From positions 1 to 64,000 of the forward strand of contig NZ_WNZW01000013.1 of the NCBI RefSeq assembly GCF_009725165.1: DNA of 64,000 bases, in the 5' to 3' direction. The stretch comes from Paenibacillus woosongensis. GTDB lineage: Bacteria > Bacillota > Bacilli > Paenibacillales > Paenibacillaceae. The position numbers and the translations under genes were made by a program. The notes beneath the pieces are model-generated. The model had not been told where the DNA came from and made no database searches. It was given only the letters and a program-made list of their open reading frames with translations. The first letter of the stretch is position 1; each line of letters starts with the position of its first letter. Shown here piece by piece: positions 34,172 to 43,220 of the stretch.

Positions 34172-35086
34172 ATGACATACAATGTCAAAGTTGACGTTTC
34201 TCCAATATATGAGCTCATCAGCAGCTTCATAGTATTTACGACCCGCAAATGGGTGAATAATCTGGATGTAGGACTGGAGTGGCTGGATGATGTCGGCTCC
34301 CGCTTTAACCTGGATACACAGCAGGCTTTCGCCGCTGCCGCGAAGTTCCCTTTTTCCGATTACGATGTGCTGTATGCCTTGGCGATGGATCGTTCCAGCC
34401 ATAGCATCGACGCCTTTCTGGACGACCTGGAGCATGCCGCAAATGATACCCTTTACCATAGTATTAAATCCTATATTCCCGATATGAACACTCAAGAAGT
34501 CGAGCGTATTCGCAGCAGTTATGTCCCGCTGCTTCGGAAATGGAATGATTTGTACTTTATCGATGTCGCTCCGCAATATACGCCTCTTTTAGAAGAGGAT
34601 GCGGCCGAGAAATCCACCTTATTGCATAAAATGGACCCTGAGGCCCTCGTAGAATACGCCTCAGGCGGAATCGTTCTTGAAGCGGGACTGCCAAGTAAAC
34701 AGGTTGTGCTTGTCCCATCCATACATTTCCGACCCATCAACACCTATTGCTTCTATAACGGTGCGCTGCTAATCCAATATCCGATCGATATTCCTGAGCT
34801 AGACGAAGACGAACCGCCGACATGTCTGCTGCGGCTAACACGTGCACTAGCCAATCCAGAACGCCTTCGCCTGCTGCGTTATGTCGCTAATGAACCGAAA
34901 TCACTGCAGGAAATGGTCAGTAACCTGCACGAATCCGAAGACAAGCTGATGCATCATCTGATGCGCCTGCGCGTGGCTGGCTTGCTTCGCGTACATCTCG
35001 TCGACGTCGATACGGAGAAATTCAGCATCAGGCCGGATGGGGCAGCTGAGCTGCAAATGTTTTTGGAATCCTATATCCGGTTATAG
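34172..35086 (+). CDS. ArsR-type winged-helix regulator with large N-terminal domain
   Basis: A 304-residue protein. The C-terminal ArsR-like winged helix (about 218-300) has LTRALANPERLRLLRYVANEPKSLQEM and the recognition region SEDKLMHHLMRLRVAGLL. The N-terminal 200 residues have no recognised sensor motif; they resemble the DUF5937-type region found in some ArsR proteins. The ATG at 34172 has GGGAGG nine bases upstream; the frame extends to 34133 without a site. It is divergent from the MFS gene and followed closely by a HAD phosphatase gene. Confidence 0.72.
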   Translation: MTYNVKVDVSPIYELISSFIVFTTRKWVNNLDVGLEWLDDVGSRFNLDTQQAFAAAAKFPFSDYDVLYALAMDRSSHSIDAFLDDLEHAANDTLYHSIKSYIPDMNTQEVERIRSSYVPLLRKWNDLYFIDVAPQYTPLLEEDAAEKSTLLHKMDPEALVEYASGGIVLEAGLPSKQVVLVPSIHFRPINTYCFYNGALLIQYPIDIPELDEDEPPTCLLRLTRALANPERLRLLRYVANEPKSLQEMVSNLHESEDKLMHHLMRLRVAGLLRVHLVDVDTEKFSIRPDGAAELQMFLESYIRL

Positions 35087-35123
35087 TAATATTGTTTCCC
35101 GCTGTACAAAGGAGTGACCTGTT

Positions 35124-35888
35124 TTGAATGATACACTGCGCCAACAAATCATTTTTGATCTGGATGACACACTGATTTACTGCAATAAATATTTCGATCA
35201 AATTCTGGAGAGATTCGCTGACCAGCTGTTGGAATGGTTTGGGGCAGAGCGGCTTACGGCACCTGAAATCCTTGCCAAACAAACAGAAATCGACGTTGCC
35301 GGAGTCAAGAAGCTGGGCTTCGTTAGCAGCCACTTTGCGGAATCGCTCGTGGACACGTATCGTTATTTCAGCTCATTAATCGGACGTGAAGCCAACCTGA
35401 TTGAGGAGGAGCATCTATCTCAGCTTGGCATGAGCGTATACGACCAGGAAGTAGAGCCCTACCCCGGCATGGTGGAAACGCTCAATTTGCTGAGCGAGCA
35501 AGGCCATGAGCTGAACTTATATACGGGCGGTGACGAATCGATCCAGCAGCGCAAAATCGAACGGATGAAGCTGTCCTCGTATTTTGGCGACCGAATCTAC
35601 ATCCGCACGCATAAAAATGCCGAGGCGCTGGAGGAAATTTTACGATCGCGGCACTTCAACCGCAGACGCACCTGGATGATTGGCAACAGCCTGCGCACGG
35701 ATATTGCCCCGGCGGTAGCCGCGGGAATTAACTCGATCTATATCAAGCATCCCACGGAATGGTCCTATAATCTGGTTGATATCAAGCAGCCTGCAGATAC
35801 GTCGATGTACACGATATCCTCCTTGGAGCAAGTACCCGGCATTATCGCCGAAAGCCTGGCGATGACGATCCGGAACAGCGCCAGGTAA
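35124..35888 (+). CDS. HAD-superfamily hydrolase
   Basis: Putative phosphatase of 254 residues. HAD motif I FDLDDTL (about 10-16) holds the nucleophile Asp; motif II is YTGGD (Thr), motif III the Lys region near HKNAEA, and motif IV MIGNSLRTDIAPAVAAG. The cap is helical (C1 type). A TTG start at 35124 with AAGGAG about 8 bases upstream. It follows the ArsR-like gene by 37 bases and is probably cotranscribed. Substrate unknown. Confidence 0.85.
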   Translation: MNDTLRQQIIFDLDDTLIYCNKYFDQILERFADQLLEWFGAERLTAPEILAKQTEIDVAGVKKLGFVSSHFAESLVDTYRYFSSLIGREANLIEEEHLSQLGMSVYDQEVEPYPGMVETLNLLSEQGHELNLYTGGDESIQQRKIERMKLSSYFGDRIYIRTHKNAEALEEILRSRHFNRRRTWMIGNSLRTDIAPAVAAGINSIYIKHPTEWSYNLVDIKQPADTSMYTISSLEQVPGIIAESLAMTIRNSAR

Positions 35889-35922
35889 ATTGCATCAGGT
35901 TTCAAACCGATTTTTAAAGACA

Positions 35923-35957
35923 GAAATAAGGTTGCCTATTTCAGGCAACCTTATTTC
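35923..35957. terminator. Bidirectional terminator between HAD gene and topB
   Basis: GAAATAAGGTTGCC (35923-35936) pairs with GGCAACCTTATTTC (35944-35957), a perfect 14-base stem; it lies between convergent genes. Confidence 0.85.
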
Positions 35958-35988
35958 ATTTTTGCGTTTAATGATAAATGTTTGCAGA

Positions 35989-38268
35989 CTATTCTTCGGC
36001 CCGCTGCAAATCCAGTTTCCCGCTCATGGAATCGGCGAGCACGATCCGCGCCTTAAAATCGCCTTCGGGCTGCTTGAAGGTCAGCAGCTGCGTCTGGCCT
36101 TTGCCGACCAATGATGTCAGCATATTCACGGAAATATTCTTGCCTGCGTATTCCTTCCAAATGACAAATCCGCAGCCTTGTTTATAATGCGTGCAGCCAT
36201 ACCCTTTGCGCCCTTCGATAAGCTGGCCGCCGCAGCCCTCCCGGGGGCAGGGCGCAAGCGGCTGCAATGAGCCGGGCGCGGAGCCGCTTACGCGTTTTTT
36301 CCCTGCCGTATCCGGTTTTTGGGGCTCGTTTCCTCCGCTCTGCTCTGAACCATACGCTTTGCGCTGGGACGTGCCCTTCGCTTTCAGGCCTTTCCCGCGT
36401 CCGCCCTTCCGTTCTTCCTCCTTGATCTCGAATAAGGAAGCATCCGCTTTTGGCTGGACCCGGACTTTATCGATGATCGACAACGTGAAGCGCTTGACGT
36501 TCTCCATGAACTTCTCTCTGGCCGCCTCACCCTTCGAAATTTGATACAGCCTGCGCTCCCACTGCCCGGTCATCTCCGGCGAGGTCAGCAGCTCAATGCC
36601 AGCATGGCGAATGAGCTCGATGGCCGTCCTTCCTTTTTGGGTTACGGTAATCCGCTTACCCTGCATCGTAATGTAACCGACGTTTTTGAGGCGCTCAATC
36701 GTCGCGGCCCGTGTAGCCGGCGTGCCAAGCCCTGCGTCTTTCATCGCGTCCCGCAGCTCCTCGTTCTCAAGCTGCTTCCCGGCGCTCTCCATCGCTTTCA
36801 GCAGCGTCCCCTCCGTATAAGCCTTTGGCGGCTGGGTAGCCTTCTCCTTCGCCTGCGCATCCAGGCACTGGACAGGCTTATCTTTCTCGACGTGGAACGG
36901 TTCGCTGACCAGTTCTTCCTGCTCCTCTTCCTCATCCTTCTTCTTCCCGCGGCTGCCAGCCCGCGGATCTTCTGGCTGACATACTTTCCAGCCCAAGGAC
37001 AGCAGTTCTTTCACGTTCGTCTTGAAGGTTTCGCCGGCAACCTCGGTGAGCACGGTATGCTGCTTGTACTCCGCAGGCGGGTAGAAATGCGAGAGAAAGC
37101 GGCGAATCACCAGATCGTACACATTCTGCTCTTCCTTGCTGAGCGTCCCGGCCCGCCGAAGCGTCGGCAGGATCGCATGGTGATCCTCGACCCGCGCCGG
37201 GTTGCAGACCGATTTATTGCCCACGTGCACAAGCCTAGGATTCGCACCCTCCACCAGCTGCTGGTACGGGCCGGATTTGAGCATATGAAGTGCTTTATGC
37301 ATCCCGTCGATATTTTGCTCTGTCACATAATTAGAATTCGTCCGGGGATAAGAGATCACTTTATGCCGTTCATAGAGCGCCTGCGCTAGATCCAGGGTCT
37401 TCTTGGCCGAATAGCCGTATTTGGCGTTCGCGTCACGCTGCAGCAGTGTCAAATCATACAGTTTGAACGGATATTCCTTCGTGTCCTTGACCTCGTACTC
37501 GCTAATCCGGCCTTCCTTGCCCCGCACTTTATCCGCGATAGCTGCCGCCTTCTCCGCATCTGTTAGACGATCACCCTGCCAGGTCCCCGTATACTTGCGG
37601 CCAAGCTGCTCCAGCTCCGCCTTTATTTCATAATAGGTCAGCGAATCAAAGCTCTCGATTTCCTTTTGCCGATCGTAAATAAGCGCCAACACGGGAGTTT
37701 GTACCCGGCCGACGGACAGCAGCGTACGATGCTTGGTCGTAAAAGCGCGCGACGCGTTCATGCCGATTAGCCAGTCCGCTTCGCTTCGCGCTCTCGCCGC
37801 CTGCGTCAAATTCTCGAATTCCGCCTCCTCATGCAAGGAATCGAAGCCCTTCTGGATACTCTCCGCCGTCAAATCGGAAATCCACAGCCGCTTAACGGGC
37901 TGCGTCAGCTTCAACTGCTGTTGGATCAAAGCGAATATGTACTGGCCTTCCCTCCCGGCGTCGCAGGCATTGACGATGCAATTGCAGCGCTTGGCTACTT
38001 CGCCGATGGTCTTCAGTTGATCCTTCGTTCTCGGATTAGGCACGATCTTGAATCGATCGGGCAGGATCGGCAAATCGCCGAAGTTCCAGCGCTTATATTT
38101 CTCATCGTAAGCGTCCGGCTCCGCCAGACCCAGTAAATGGCCGATCGCCCAAGTGATGATGTAATGCTCGCCTTCCAAATACGATCGATTATTTTTCGCT
38201 CTCGGTTCGATGACGGCAGCGATCGTTCGACCCATGTCCGGTTTCTCTGCGATTACGAGCGTTTTCAT
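35989..38268 (-). CDS. topB: DNA topoisomerase III
   Basis: Type IA topoisomerase decatenating and relaxing DNA, 759 residues. The TOPRIM domain begins LVIAEKPDMGRTIA with the acidic NACDAGREGQ (about 98-107) and the catalytic tyrosine lies in SYPRTNSNYV (about 310). FTTKHRTLLSVGRVQTPVL and DAGLGTPATRAATIERL are typical of type IA. The C-terminus has a charged linker (about 610-665) and a topoisomerase-type zinc-like domain CPREGCGGQL ... GCTHYKQGCGFVIWK. Bacterial TopB normally lacks zinc fingers in the minimal form, but Firmicutes TopB often keeps this tail. Confidence 0.93.
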   Translation of the reverse strand: MKTLVIAEKPDMGRTIAAVIEPRAKNNRSYLEGEHYIITWAIGHLLGLAEPDAYDEKYKRWNFGDLPILPDRFKIVPNPRTKDQLKTIGEVAKRCNCIVNACDAGREGQYIFALIQQQLKLTQPVKRLWISDLTAESIQKGFDSLHEEAEFENLTQAARARSEADWLIGMNASRAFTTKHRTLLSVGRVQTPVLALIYDRQKEIESFDSLTYYEIKAELEQLGRKYTGTWQGDRLTDAEKAAAIADKVRGKEGRISEYEVKDTKEYPFKLYDLTLLQRDANAKYGYSAKKTLDLAQALYERHKVISYPRTNSNYVTEQNIDGMHKALHMLKSGPYQQLVEGANPRLVHVGNKSVCNPARVEDHHAILPTLRRAGTLSKEEQNVYDLVIRRFLSHFYPPAEYKQHTVLTEVAGETFKTNVKELLSLGWKVCQPEDPRAGSRGKKKDEEEEQEELVSEPFHVEKDKPVQCLDAQAKEKATQPPKAYTEGTLLKAMESAGKQLENEELRDAMKDAGLGTPATRAATIERLKNVGYITMQGKRITVTQKGRTAIELIRHAGIELLTSPEMTGQWERRLYQISKGEAAREKFMENVKRFTLSIIDKVRVQPKADASLFEIKEEERKGGRGKGLKAKGTSQRKAYGSEQSGGNEPQKPDTAGKKRVSGSAPGSLQPLAPCPREGCGGQLIEGRKGYGCTHYKQGCGFVIWKEYAGKNISVNMLTSLVGKGQTQLLTFKQPEGDFKARIVLADSMSGKLDLQRAEE

Positions 38269-38319
38269 CGGTTAAGCCGCCTTTCTATCACAATTACGTC
38301 TTCATTTCCTCTCTTATAG

Positions 38320-38352
38320 CCAAAACAAAGAGCTGCGCTCCGCGCAGCTCCG
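38320..38352 (-). terminator. Terminator of the thyA-folA operon
   Basis: GAGCTGCGC and GCGCAGCTC form a nine-base GC stem with a short loop; on the minus strand the stem is followed by TTTGTTTTGG. Confidence 0.8.
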
Positions 38353-38406
38353 ATGCACACTCTATTATATCATATTTTAGAAGATTGCTGTTTTAAATTC
38401 TATTCT

Positions 38407-38898
38407 TTAGCCCTTGCGCCGTTCATAGATCATAAAGCGGTGATCATATAAATTTTTCTCATCCCGAATACCAGGGATCTCTTCGGCTAAGGCAAACTCC
38501 GACCAGTCCAGCGGAGGAAAATGGACGTCTCCTTCAAATGCTGCGTCGATCCGGGTAACGAACAAACGGTCGGCATACGGAATAAACTGCCCGTATACGC
38601 TGCCCCCGCCGATAATCATCAGATCAGCGTCCTTCGCAATTTCAAGAACCTCGTCTACCGAATGCAGTACTTCGGCGCCCTCAGCTTCATATGAACGGTC
38701 ACCCGTCAGTACGATATTCCGCCGTCCAGGAAGCGGCCTGACTCTTAAGGACTCCCATGTTTTTCGGCCCATGACGACCGTCCTGCCCTTGGTCTTCTGT
38801 TTAAAGAAGTTCATGTCGTTTGGCAATCTCCAGGGCAAATCATTGCCCTTACCTACCAAGCCATTGCGATCCATGGCCCAAATTAGCGAAATGCCCAT
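38407..38898 (-). CDS. folA: Dihydrofolate reductase
   Basis: NADPH-dependent reduction of dihydrofolate, 163 residues. It shows ISLIWAMDRNGLVGKGNDLPWRLPND-type N-terminal residues with the conserved Trp-Arg-Leu-Pro and acidic Asp, GRKTWESL, the cofactor-binding GRRNIVLT and IIGGGSVYGQF, and a C-terminal beta hairpin. It follows thyA by about 38 bases on the same strand, the standard thyA-folA pair regenerating tetrahydrofolate for dTMP synthesis. Confidence 0.94.
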   Translation of the reverse strand: MGISLIWAMDRNGLVGKGNDLPWRLPNDMNFFKQKTKGRTVVMGRKTWESLRVRPLPGRRNIVLTGDRSYEAEGAEVLHSVDEVLEIAKDADLMIIGGGSVYGQFIPYADRLFVTRIDAAFEGDVHFPPLDWSEFALAEEIPGIRDEKNLYDHRFMIYERRKG

Positions 38899-38936
38899 AT
38901 AGCATACCCCTTTTCTCCCCTATTAAACTGCGGCTG

Positions 38937-39731
38937 CTATACGGCTACCGTTGCTTTGATCGCCGGATGATGCTGATAGCCAACGAACTCGAAATCTTCA
39001 TATACGTAATCAAAGATCGAATCCGGCTTGCGTTTGATCACCAGTTTTGGCAGCTCATAAGGCTCTCGTGTCAACTGCGTCTTCACCTGCTCCAAATGAT
39101 TGCTATAGATGTGGACGTCCCCGCCGGACCAGATGAATTCGCCAACCTCCAGCCCGCATTGCTGCGCCACCATATGGGTCAAGAGCGCATAGCTGGCAAT
39201 ATTGAATGGCAGACCGAGGAATGTATCGACGGACCGCATCGTCAGCATGCACGACAGCTTCCCGTCCGCGACATAAAATTGAAACACGAAATGACATGGC
39301 GGCAGCTTCATGTTGTCGACCTCCGCCACATTCCAGGCGCTGACGAGATGGCGGCGTGAATCGGGATTGTTCTTGATCGCTTCGATTACGTTGGCAATCT
39401 GATCGATCTTTCTGCCGTCCGGCGCTTCCCAGGACCGCCACTGCGAGCCGTACACCGGGCCAAGGTCGCCATTCTCGTCCGCCCATTCATCCCAAATACG
39501 AACGCCATTTTCTTTTAGATAAGCTATATTCGTGTCCCCTTTAAGGAACCATAGCAGTTCATGAATAACCGACTTCAAATGGATTCGCTTCGTTGTGACA
39601 AGCGGAAATCCCTGACTCAGATCAAAGCGAAGCTGGCGGCCGAATACGGACAGCGTGCCCGTGCCCGTGCGGTCTTCCTTGACCGTTCCGTTATCCAGCA
39701 CATCCTGCAGTAAATCTAAATATGCTCTCAT
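38937..39731 (-). CDS. thyA: Thymidylate synthase
   Basis: Methylates dUMP to dTMP using methylene-tetrahydrofolate; 264 residues when started at ATG 39731 behind GGGGTG, the same length as E. coli ThyA. The protein shows [37 protein letters not shown], the catalytic Cys in [38 protein letters not shown] and the C-terminal IKATVAV. First gene of thyA-folA. Confidence 0.96.
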   Translation of the reverse strand: MRAYLDLLQDVLDNGTVKEDRTGTGTLSVFGRQLRFDLSQGFPLVTTKRIHLKSVIHELLWFLKGDTNIAYLKENGVRIWDEWADENGDLGPVYGSQWRSWEAPDGRKIDQIANVIEAIKNNPDSRRHLVSAWNVAEVDNMKLPPCHFVFQFYVADGKLSCMLTMRSVDTFLGLPFNIASYALLTHMVAQQCGLEVGEFIWSGGDVHIYSNHLEQVKTQLTREPYELPKLVIKRKPDSIFDYVYEDFEFVGYQHHPAIKATVAV

Positions 39732-39837
39732 GTATCGCACCCCGTACTATAGTCTATTATCAAATTCTAAATCATTATAGCAAAGTGTTCCGCAGATTGG
39801 GAGCGTAGACTCAATTTAAGATACGCCAATTGCTGTA

Positions 39838-40269
39838 TTACTTCGCGCGAACGCCCTCGTCATAATAGGCTACCTCGGCGCCTCGTCGCACAATATCCCT
39901 AAGCTTCTCCTTGTAATAGGGCATCAGCTCATCGGCGCGCTCTACATCGATCCATTCGATGGCTGCAATTTCATCCGGCCTGACAATCTCCATCCGCCCT
40001 CCGGTAATCCGCCCGCGGAAAGTCACGAAGACGACATGCTGCCCAAGCTCCGTAAACAAGCCTTCATTGACTGCCACTACGCCGCCGATTTCCACGTCCA
40101 GTCCGGTCTCCTCCTTCGCTTCGCGGATCGCTGCCGTTTCCAGCGTCTCTCCATGCTCTACCGAGCCTCCCGGAAGGGTCCATGCATCCCTGCTATTGTT
40201 TTTGACCATCAGGATTTTCGTCTCGTCTTCATTAAGCAGCAGCGTATATACGACATCAACACGTCTCAT
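39838..40269 (-). CDS. NUDIX hydrolase
   Basis: Nucleoside diphosphate-linked hydrolase, 143 residues. The Nudix box is complete: GGSVEHGETLETAAIREAKEETGL (about 33-56) reading G-x5-E-x7-REAxEE-x-G-L with the metal-binding Glu pair. Substrate unknown; small proteins of this type cleave oxidised nucleotides, ADP-ribose or dinucleotides. It stands alone between thyA and a LysE-family gene. Confidence 0.88.
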   Translation of the reverse strand: MRRVDVVYTLLLNEDETKILMVKNNSRDAWTLPGGSVEHGETLETAAIREAKEETGLDVEIGGVVAVNEGLFTELGQHVVFVTFRGRITGGRMEIVRPDEIAAIEWIDVERADELMPYYKEKLRDIVRRGAEVAYYDEGVRAK

Positions 40270-40295
40270 ATGAACTTACTTCCTTTCCCCTTACA

Positions 40296-40907
40296 TTAAG
40301 ATGAACGAATCATTCTAACCGCAAAATACAGAATCAATACGCCTACAGCGCCGTCCAGTATTTGAAGCAGCGTCTTGGGCAGAAATTGCCCGATAATGCT
40401 GCCGCCCAAGGCGACAAACAGGAGGAAAACCAGCGTCGACAATACCGTTCCTAACCCAAAAGCATAAATTCCAGCTTTGCTTAAACCGCCTTCGGCAATT
40501 TTGGCTGTAAACAATCCCGCCCAGAATACAATCGTTAGCGGATTGGAGGCTGTAAGCAGAAGACTGGACAGAAAAGGCCTGTCCACCTCAGCGACACTCG
40601 ATATGCGAAAATGGGACAGCAGCTCTATGCCAAAGGCCGATAATACCAGGTTCATCCCAAGTGCAAACAGCACGGCAAAGCCGAATATGCGCAATCCCCG
40701 GTTAACCTTAGGCCGCTCCATTAAGGAAGCTACGCCAAAGATAGCCAGCAGGATGAACATCGCATCGACGAAGGTGACGGCCGCCACCCCGGCCGCTGCT
40801 TCCAGCAGCCCTTGCTTGCTCGCCACATTAAAAATATATATACATACAGGGCCAACAGCCAGCTGCAAAATCATCCCGAACCTGAACCCTCTTAAAACAA
40901 CCATCAT
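40296..40907 (-). CDS. LysE-family translocator
   Basis: Membrane exporter of about 203 residues with five to six hydrophobic segments. The N-terminal FGMILQLAVGPVCIYIF (about 10-26) carries the LysE/RhtB-like G-P-V pattern, and ASNPLTIVFWAGLFTAKI the second-half N-P motif. Members export lysine, threonine or other amino acids. The start at 40907 has GGGGGAA nearby; the GTG at 40925 is upstream of that. Substrate unknown. Confidence 0.8.
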   Translation of the reverse strand: MMVVLRGFRFGMILQLAVGPVCIYIFNVASKQGLLEAAAGVAAVTFVDAMFILLAIFGVASLMERPKVNRGLRIFGFAVLFALGMNLVLSAFGIELLSHFRISSVAEVDRPFLSSLLLTASNPLTIVFWAGLFTAKIAEGGLSKAGIYAFGLGTVLSTLVFLLFVALGGSIIGQFLPKTLLQILDGAVGVLILYFAVRMIRSS

Positions 40908-40967
40908 TGCAGTTTCCCCCGGCACCAGAATGCAGCATCAATTAAGCATCTTTGCAAGCGTTGACGA

Positions 40968-41558
40968 TTAATCGGTGATCCAAGTGAGCAAAGGCCAGTC
41001 CTGCAGCCAGTTTTTCCTGCGAACCCTCTCCAAATAGTATAGCTGATCCGTAAAAAGAGGACTTCGCCGCACCACCATGCACAGCAAATCGTCCAAACCA
41101 TAAGGAGCACACAGCTCCAATTCATCTTGATCTGTCAAACGAACTCCAATAGCCGTGGCGGTCTCCGGCCACCTGCTCATCGCATCCGCCGTTGACGTAT
41201 AGGGCAGAGCTCTGTTGCGGATATGCATGCGCGCCTGATTTTTCACCGACCATCGCGGATTGCCGCTCTCTTCGATCAACCGTGATTGCAGCGCTTCATC
41301 CCGCTCTGCACTGCAAAGCCGTGGATCGAAATAAATCACATCAATATCCTCATGGCGAAGGCGAGCCTCATAACCATGCAAACAATCCCATATGTAACCC
41401 CGAATATACCCGGCAGCAATATAACAGTCAGGCAATCCCAGACTCCTAACGGTGCGCAGATCCTGCATCAACGGCTCGCAATCCCTAATTAGCCGCTTTA
41501 CACGCTCTTCGTCCCGAACGCCTGCCTCGGGGCACAGCAGCTCGTTCAACTTATTCAT
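40968..41558 (-). CDS. Nucleotidyltransferase family protein (NTP_transf_6)
   Basis: A 196-residue protein of the YitO/DUF925-type nucleotidyltransferase group. The N-terminus has AAGYIRGYIWDCLHG, followed by the metal-binding Asp motif EDIDVIYFDPRL (about 70-81) typical of this clan, and WSVKNQARMHIRN (about 102-114). Biological substrate unknown. The start overlaps the VOC gene stop by eight bases, so the two form an operon. Confidence 0.78.
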   Translation of the reverse strand: MNKLNELLCPEAGVRDEERVKRLIRDCEPLMQDLRTVRSLGLPDCYIAAGYIRGYIWDCLHGYEARLRHEDIDVIYFDPRLCSAERDEALQSRLIEESGNPRWSVKNQARMHIRNRALPYTSTADAMSRWPETATAIGVRLTDQDELELCAPYGLDDLLCMVVRRSPLFTDQLYYLERVRRKNWLQDWPLLTWITD

Positions 41559-42024
41559 TTCGACGAAGTCCCGCCAAGAGCTTCTCCCACTCGTCCAAGG
41601 AGAGTTTATCTGTGATATGCTTCAATTCAGCTGGCACCTCAATATAACACATCAGCTCAAGACTATTGCCGTCCGGATCATTGAAATAAACCGAAGCATT
41701 GCCTTGGTTCGGCCGTACAAAAGGCTGCACCGTGCTTCTGCTCCCAAATGGAACAGCCTCGACTTCGATCGATGCGAGCCAATCCAGGGATCGTTTCAAA
41801 TCGTCATATGCCACGCGGAACGCAATATGCCGTAAGGACGGATGGTACGGAGTTTCATGCTCCGAGCCTTCCCACAGTCCGAGCCAACTGAGACCTTCCT
41901 CGATCCAATAAAATGCCGTATCCTCATCCCGCCAGGCTAATTTTAGTCCCAATTTGCTGTAGAAGGCCATTGAAGCCTCTAGATTTTTAACCGGCAAATG
42001 CGCCTCATACAGACCTTGAATCAT
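41551..42024 (-). CDS. VOC-family protein (glyoxalase/dioxygenase fold)
   Basis: Small metal-dependent enzyme or binding protein of about 157 residues, start chosen at ATG 42024 behind GGAGGG six bases upstream. The paired beta-alpha-beta-beta-beta modules are visible: LYEAHLPVKNLEASMAFYSKLGL with the metal-ligand His near residue 6, HIAFRVAYDDLKRSLDWL (second His), and the C-terminal VYFNDPDGNSLELMCY with the Glu. Function could be glyoxalase, fosfomycin-resistance-like or an unrelated dioxygenase. Cotranscribed with the nucleotidyltransferase gene. Confidence 0.8.
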   Translation of the reverse strand: MIQGLYEAHLPVKNLEASMAFYSKLGLKLAWRDEDTAFYWIEEGLSWLGLWEGSEHETPYHPSLRHIAFRVAYDDLKRSLDWLASIEVEAVPFGSRSTVQPFVRPNQGNASVYFNDPDGNSLELMCYIEVPAELKHITDKLSLDEWEKLLAGLRRNE

Positions 42025-42127
42025 TCCCATCCCTCCATAAAGCAGCAATATCCATTGCATTCATTGCAAAGACCGCCACTTATGTAATTACATTATATTG
42101 TAAAGCAATTGACCACTAATTTAAATG

Positions 42128-42152
42128 ACAAAAAAAGCACTTTCCAGTGCTT
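42128..42152 (-). terminator. Terminator after the Gfo/Idh gene
   Basis: AAGCACTTTCCAGTGCTT (42135-42152) forms an eight-base stem; on the minus strand it runs into TTTTTTT. It starts at the stop codon. Confidence 0.8.
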
Positions 42153-43071
42153 ACAAGTCATAGGACATGCCTGTTTCCCTGCTACGGTTTGCGGCTTCCA
42201 AGAAGCTGATTACTGCAAGGGTTTCCTTCGGAGCTACCGGAGATATTCCCTTGCGAAAAAAATGAGCGACCTGCTCCAGCAGACTCTCATAATACGGCTT
42301 GCCTCCAGGGTGAATACCCACATGATCACTGCCGCGTTCTCTGTGAATGACGGCACCAAAGCAGCCGCCCTGCCGCCTGCCCCGTACGACGCCAATCCGG
42401 CCATCCGCCCAGGTCCCCGTCATCACCTCATGACCCCCGCTGCAAAGCGTATGAACTTGGCGACTGCTATGCCCCATAATCGCGAACAGCATCTCTGCCG
42501 CGTGAATGCCATACCAGAAATAATCCGCCTGGCCATGCACGAATGGCATCGGCCCGTACACATCCGCCCCGATAATATCACCGTGGCCAACACGCTCCAG
42601 CGCGTCTGTCAGAGCTGAAGCATAACGAAGCGACGAGGCACTCATGATCGGCACGCTATAACGTTCGGCAAGTGCGACAATGGCCAGCGCATCAGCAAAA
42701 CATGTGGCAAAGGGTTTATCAATAAATACCGGTTTCCCGTAAGGAGCCACTTTACTGAACTGCTCCAGATGCGTGCTGCCGTCAACCGACTCGATCATGA
42801 TCACATCCGCCGCCTCCGCAACAGCTTCGATGCTGCTAAGCATGGGTACGCCATATTCGCGAATTAGTTCGTTCTTATACCGGTCCACACGGCTGTAGCT
42901 TAATTCCATGCGCGAGGAGCCGCCAGGATAGGCGCAGCCAATCGTTATGCCGCGCAGGCAGGAAGCATCCGCAGCCTGATGGCGATGCAGCAGCGCCGCA
43001 AAAATGCTGACATGCGAAGTATCTAGACCAATCATCCCAATCTGAAGAGGGCGCTCCAGCTTGATCACCAC
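42151..43071 (-). CDS. Gfo/Idh/MocA-family oxidoreductase
   Basis: NAD(P)-dependent sugar or cyclitol dehydrogenase-like protein, 306 residues. The N-terminal Rossmann motif is IGMIGLDTSHVSIF (a G-x-x-x-T-S-H variant, about 11-24), followed by VIMIESVDGSTH and the family-typical VFIDKPFATC with Lys (about 117) at the end of the Rossmann domain. The C-terminal domain is beta-rich with HAAEMLFAIMG (His candidate). The GTG start at 43071 lacks a clear ribosome binding site, so the true start may be a few residues downstream. Substrate unknown. Confidence 0.78.
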   Translation of the reverse strand: MVIKLERPLQIGMIGLDTSHVSIFAALLHRHQAADASCLRGITIGCAYPGGSSRMELSYSRVDRYKNELIREYGVPMLSSIEAVAEAADVIMIESVDGSTHLEQFSKVAPYGKPVFIDKPFATCFADALAIVALAERYSVPIMSASSLRYASALTDALERVGHGDIIGADVYGPMPFVHGQADYFWYGIHAAEMLFAIMGHSSRQVHTLCSGGHEVMTGTWADGRIGVVRGRRQGGCFGAVIHRERGSDHVGIHPGGKPYYESLLEQVAHFFRKGISPVAPKETLAVISFLEAANRSRETGMSYDL

Positions 43072-43175
43072 GCTTTCAGATAATTTTGAGCCTTTTACTG
43101 TTTTATTTTATGAGTCATTGGAGCCTTTTTTACCTGTTGCGGTGCATTGAAGAGCAAAGAACAATAAGCCAGCGC

Positions 43176-43200
43176 AAAAAAGAGCGCTTTCGCACTCTTC
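43176..43200 (-). terminator. Terminator after the copper-amine-oxidase-N-like gene
   Basis: Minus strand AAGAGTGC-GAAA-GCGCTCTT followed by TTTT; GNRA-type tetraloop with one G-T pair in the stem. Confidence 0.75.
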
Positions 43201-43220
43201 TTACTGAACTTCTGCCGTTG

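Noticed and set aside
36541-37389. 282-codon plus-strand open frame
   Set aside because: Antisense to topB, no ribosome binding site, no domain.
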